Positions 62,506-64,000 of a DNA stretch of 64,000 nucleotides are shown piece after piece (position 1 is the first letter of the stretch; every line of letters begins with the position of its first letter). The notes beneath the pieces are model-generated. The model was not told where the DNA came from, made no database searches, and worked only from the letters and a program-made list of their open reading frames with translations. Source of the DNA: Halanaerobium sp. MA284_MarDTE_T2. Its GTDB lineage: Bacteria > Bacillota > Halanaerobiia > Halanaerobiales > Halanaerobiaceae. The stretch covers positions 40,654-104,653 of the forward strand of contig NZ_QPJE01000007.1 of assembly GCF_003337245.1 (NCBI RefSeq), read 5' to 3'. Made by a program: the position numbers and the translations under genes.

Positions 62506-63531
62506 TTATTTTATTTTTCTGATCCAACCTTCAGGAGCATCAATAACCCCCAGCTGCATCTGAGTTAAGGTTTCATATAATTTTTTGATTATTGGGCCCA
62601 TATCATCCATTCCACTAGGAAAAATAATTTCCTGATCTCCATTAACTATCTTACCAATAGGAGAAATTACGGCTGCTGTACCACAGAGACCTGCCTCTGC
62701 AAAATTCTTGACTTCTTCCAACTTTACTGGTCTTTCGGTAACTTTTAAATCAAGATAATTTTCAGCCAGATAAAGAATAGATCTTTTAGTTATTGAAGGC
62801 AAAATTGAGCTTGATTTTGGTGACACCAGCTCATTATCTTTTGTAATGAAAATAATATTGGCTCCACCACTTTCTTCAACATAAGTTCTGGTGGCAGCAT
62901 CTAAAAATAGATTTTCATCATATCCCTCTTCACGAGCTTCTACAGTAGTCTTTAAACTCATTGCATAATTTAACCCAGCCTTAAGATGGCCAGTACCGCG
63001 AGGAGCTGCCCGATCATATTTGCTAACTCTAATGGTAATAGGGTTTACTCCTCCTTTAAAGTAGGGTCCAACTGGAGTTGCATAAAGTCTGAACTGAAAC
63101 TCTTCTGCTGGTTTAATAGCAATTACCTCTTTAGATCCAAAAATAAATGGCCGCAGATAAAGAGAAGCTCCTGTGCCATATGGCGGCACCCAGTCTAGAT
63201 TTGCTTCAACTACCTGATCAACTGCTTCCAAAAATCTTTCTTTAGGAAAGGGCGGCATCTGTAATCCCTCTGCCGAATCCAGCATCCGCTCCGCATTTAA
63301 ATCCGGTCTAAATGTTACTACACTTCCATCTTTTGTCGTATAGGCCTTTAACCCTTCAAATACCTGCTGACAGTACTGTAAGACTGCTGCACTCTCATTG
63401 ATTACTACATTAGGGTCAGAAATTAATTTACCCTTATCCCACTTACCATTTTTATAATTTGCTATGTACCTCTTATCTGTCTGATGATATTTAAAACCAA
63501 GATTTTCCCAGTCTAAATTTTTCTTGCTCAT
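62506..63531 (-). CDS. ilvE: Branched-chain amino acid aminotransferase
   Basis: The 341-residue class IV PLP enzyme is of the long (type II) form. Motifs: VLQYCQQVFEGLKAY, FRPDLNAERM, YLRPFIFGS, the Schiff-base Lys in GHLKAGLNYAMSLK, YVEESGGANIIFI, SILPSITKRSIL and EAGLCGTAAVISPIG. It interconverts Leu, Ile, Val and their 2-oxo acids. The ATG follows GGGAGGAGCTAAAAA. Its 5' end overlaps the small upstream gene. Confidence 0.95.
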   Translation of the reverse strand: MSKKNLDWENLGFKYHQTDKRYIANYKNGKWDKGKLISDPNVVINESAAVLQYCQQVFEGLKAYTTKDGSVVTFRPDLNAERMLDSAEGLQMPPFPKERFLEAVDQVVEANLDWVPPYGTGASLYLRPFIFGSKEVIAIKPAEEFQFRLYATPVGPYFKGGVNPITIRVSKYDRAAPRGTGHLKAGLNYAMSLKTTVEAREEGYDENLFLDAATRTYVEESGGANIIFITKDNELVSPKSSSILPSITKRSILYLAENYLDLKVTERPVKLEEVKNFAEAGLCGTAAVISPIGKIVNGDQEIIFPSGMDDMGPIIKKLYETLTQMQLGVIDAPEGWIRKIK

Positions 63532-63763
63532 TTTTTAGCTCCTCCCTACTTAATATATGATTTTTAATATCTTTTCCAGCAATTATTTTAAATAAATAAT
63601 TTTCTAAATATTTTCGGTTATTAACTGCAGTTAATTTACCTCTATAATTTTTTGGATACATTTTAACTTCAATATAATCCAAACTGATACTCTGAGCATC
63701 TTTCTTAATTTCTTCTCTTTCAAATGAGATATAGAACTCAGTCAGCAGAGGTAAATCCTCCAT
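63491..63763 (-). CDS. Hypothetical protein (90 residues), possibly the 3' part of a frameshifted gene
   Basis: The frame from ATG 63763 encodes a Lys/Glu/Tyr-rich soluble protein (MEDLPLLTEFYISFEREEI at its start) overlapping ilvE by 41 bp. The coding-like sequence continues upstream of this ATG in frame (DLIKDSNKLGLIIFAN) to about 63822 and, one frame over, to a GTG at about 63842 (VLKQLILDYT). No ribosome site precedes the ATG. I do not recognise the family. Confidence 0.5.
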   Translation of the reverse strand: MEDLPLLTEFYISFEREEIKKDAQSISLDYIEVKMYPKNYRGKLTAVNNRKYLENYLFKIIAGKDIKNHILSREELKNEQEKFRLGKSWF

Positions 63764-64000
63764 ATTAGCAAATATAATTAAACCGAGTTTATTCGAATCT
63801 TTAATTAAATCAAGTGTAATCTAAAATCAGTTGTTTTAACACATTAAATTAATTTTTTATTTATCCACCTCCATTATATTGTGTTTTATAAAATATATTA
63901 TATTATGATTGTAACACAAAAACATTAAGCATATTCAATCTAAACTAAGCTTTTAAATCTAAAAATTAGTTCTCAACAACAAAAAAATTGAATATCACAG
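63764..64000. other. Window end: leader of the 63.5-kb genes
   Basis: It contains a possible frameshifted 5' coding part to about 63842, a GGAGGTGG on the minus strand at about 63866-63873 followed by a five-codon frame, and inverted TTGTGTT / AACACAA (about 63879-63885 / 63913-63919). No gene reaches the edge that I can support. Confidence 0.4.

Noticed and set aside
63879..63919. Rex or other repressor operator from TTGTGTT / AACACAA
   Set aside because: The half-sites are about 27 bp apart, much too far for a Rex-type operator.

Overview
The window is about 64 kb of AT-rich DNA, densely packed with genes, from a strictly anaerobic Gram-positive-type fermenter. The best guess is a member of the Halanaerobiales (Halanaerobium-like). 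This rests on gene content, not on a marker gene: a bifurcating-type [FeFe] hydrogenase, PyrK/PyrD type dihydroorotate dehydrogenase, PyrR attenuation, two Na+-coupled SNF transporters, a rubrerythrin-like protein and MgtE. Strong GGAGG-type ribosome sites and frequent TTG/GTG starts also fit. No rRNA, CRISPR array, prophage or intact transposase was seen.

Layout. 0-11 kb: a truncated Mrp ATPase, mnmH, two nitroreductases, two SNF transporters, an MBL-fold hydrolase, an RlmD-type rRNA methylase and an mntP-mgtE operon. 11-15 kb: a HutP-like gene, then a promoter, a strongly structured leader with an intrinsic terminator, and a three-gene TrpXYZ-type ABC importer. 15-21 kb: a five-gene peptide ABC importer facing the other way. 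21-28 kb: a probable long operon: two-component system, polA, mutM, coaE, mgsA, lytic transglycosylase. 28-40 kb: htrA, gpmA, a PH-domain protein, an AddAB-like helicase-nuclease pair, a DUF368 (PopT-type) protein, and glyoxalase-DUF969-DUF979-pcp. 40-49 kb: a rubrerythrin-like protein and the whole UMP pathway (pyrR, uraA, pyrBCFKDE) with two PyrR attenuators. 49-58 kb: a hydrogenase locus. 58-64 kb: deacetylase, macro domain protein, UspA, tRNA-Thr, DegV, cold shock protein and a branched-chain aminotransferase.

The most coherent system is the hydrogenase locus at 49.3-57.8 kb. It has a NuoE-like subunit, a 1026-residue fusion of a NuoF-like NADH module to a GltD/NfnB-like FAD/NADPH module, and a [FeFe] hydrogenase catalytic subunit. 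Upstream lies a sigma-54-dependent activator whose sensory half is itself an [FeFe]-hydrogenase-like iron-sulfur domain. Between activator and enzyme genes I read a sigma-54 promoter (GG-N10-GC) and three copies of AATGCR-N4-TGCATT that look like activator sites. A 41-residue Cys-rich ORF precedes the activator.

The second striking feature is a 261-bp sequence present three times with no difference that I can see (685-945, 58979-59239, 62081-62341). It has imperfect terminal inverted repeats of about 40 bp, a long internal hairpin and, at two sites, flanking direct duplications, so it looks like a non-autonomous mobile element (MITE-like). Short pieces resembling its ends occur at about 5.59 and 62.36 kb. 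A second, unrelated palindromic repeat occurs at 5.46 and 41.98 kb.
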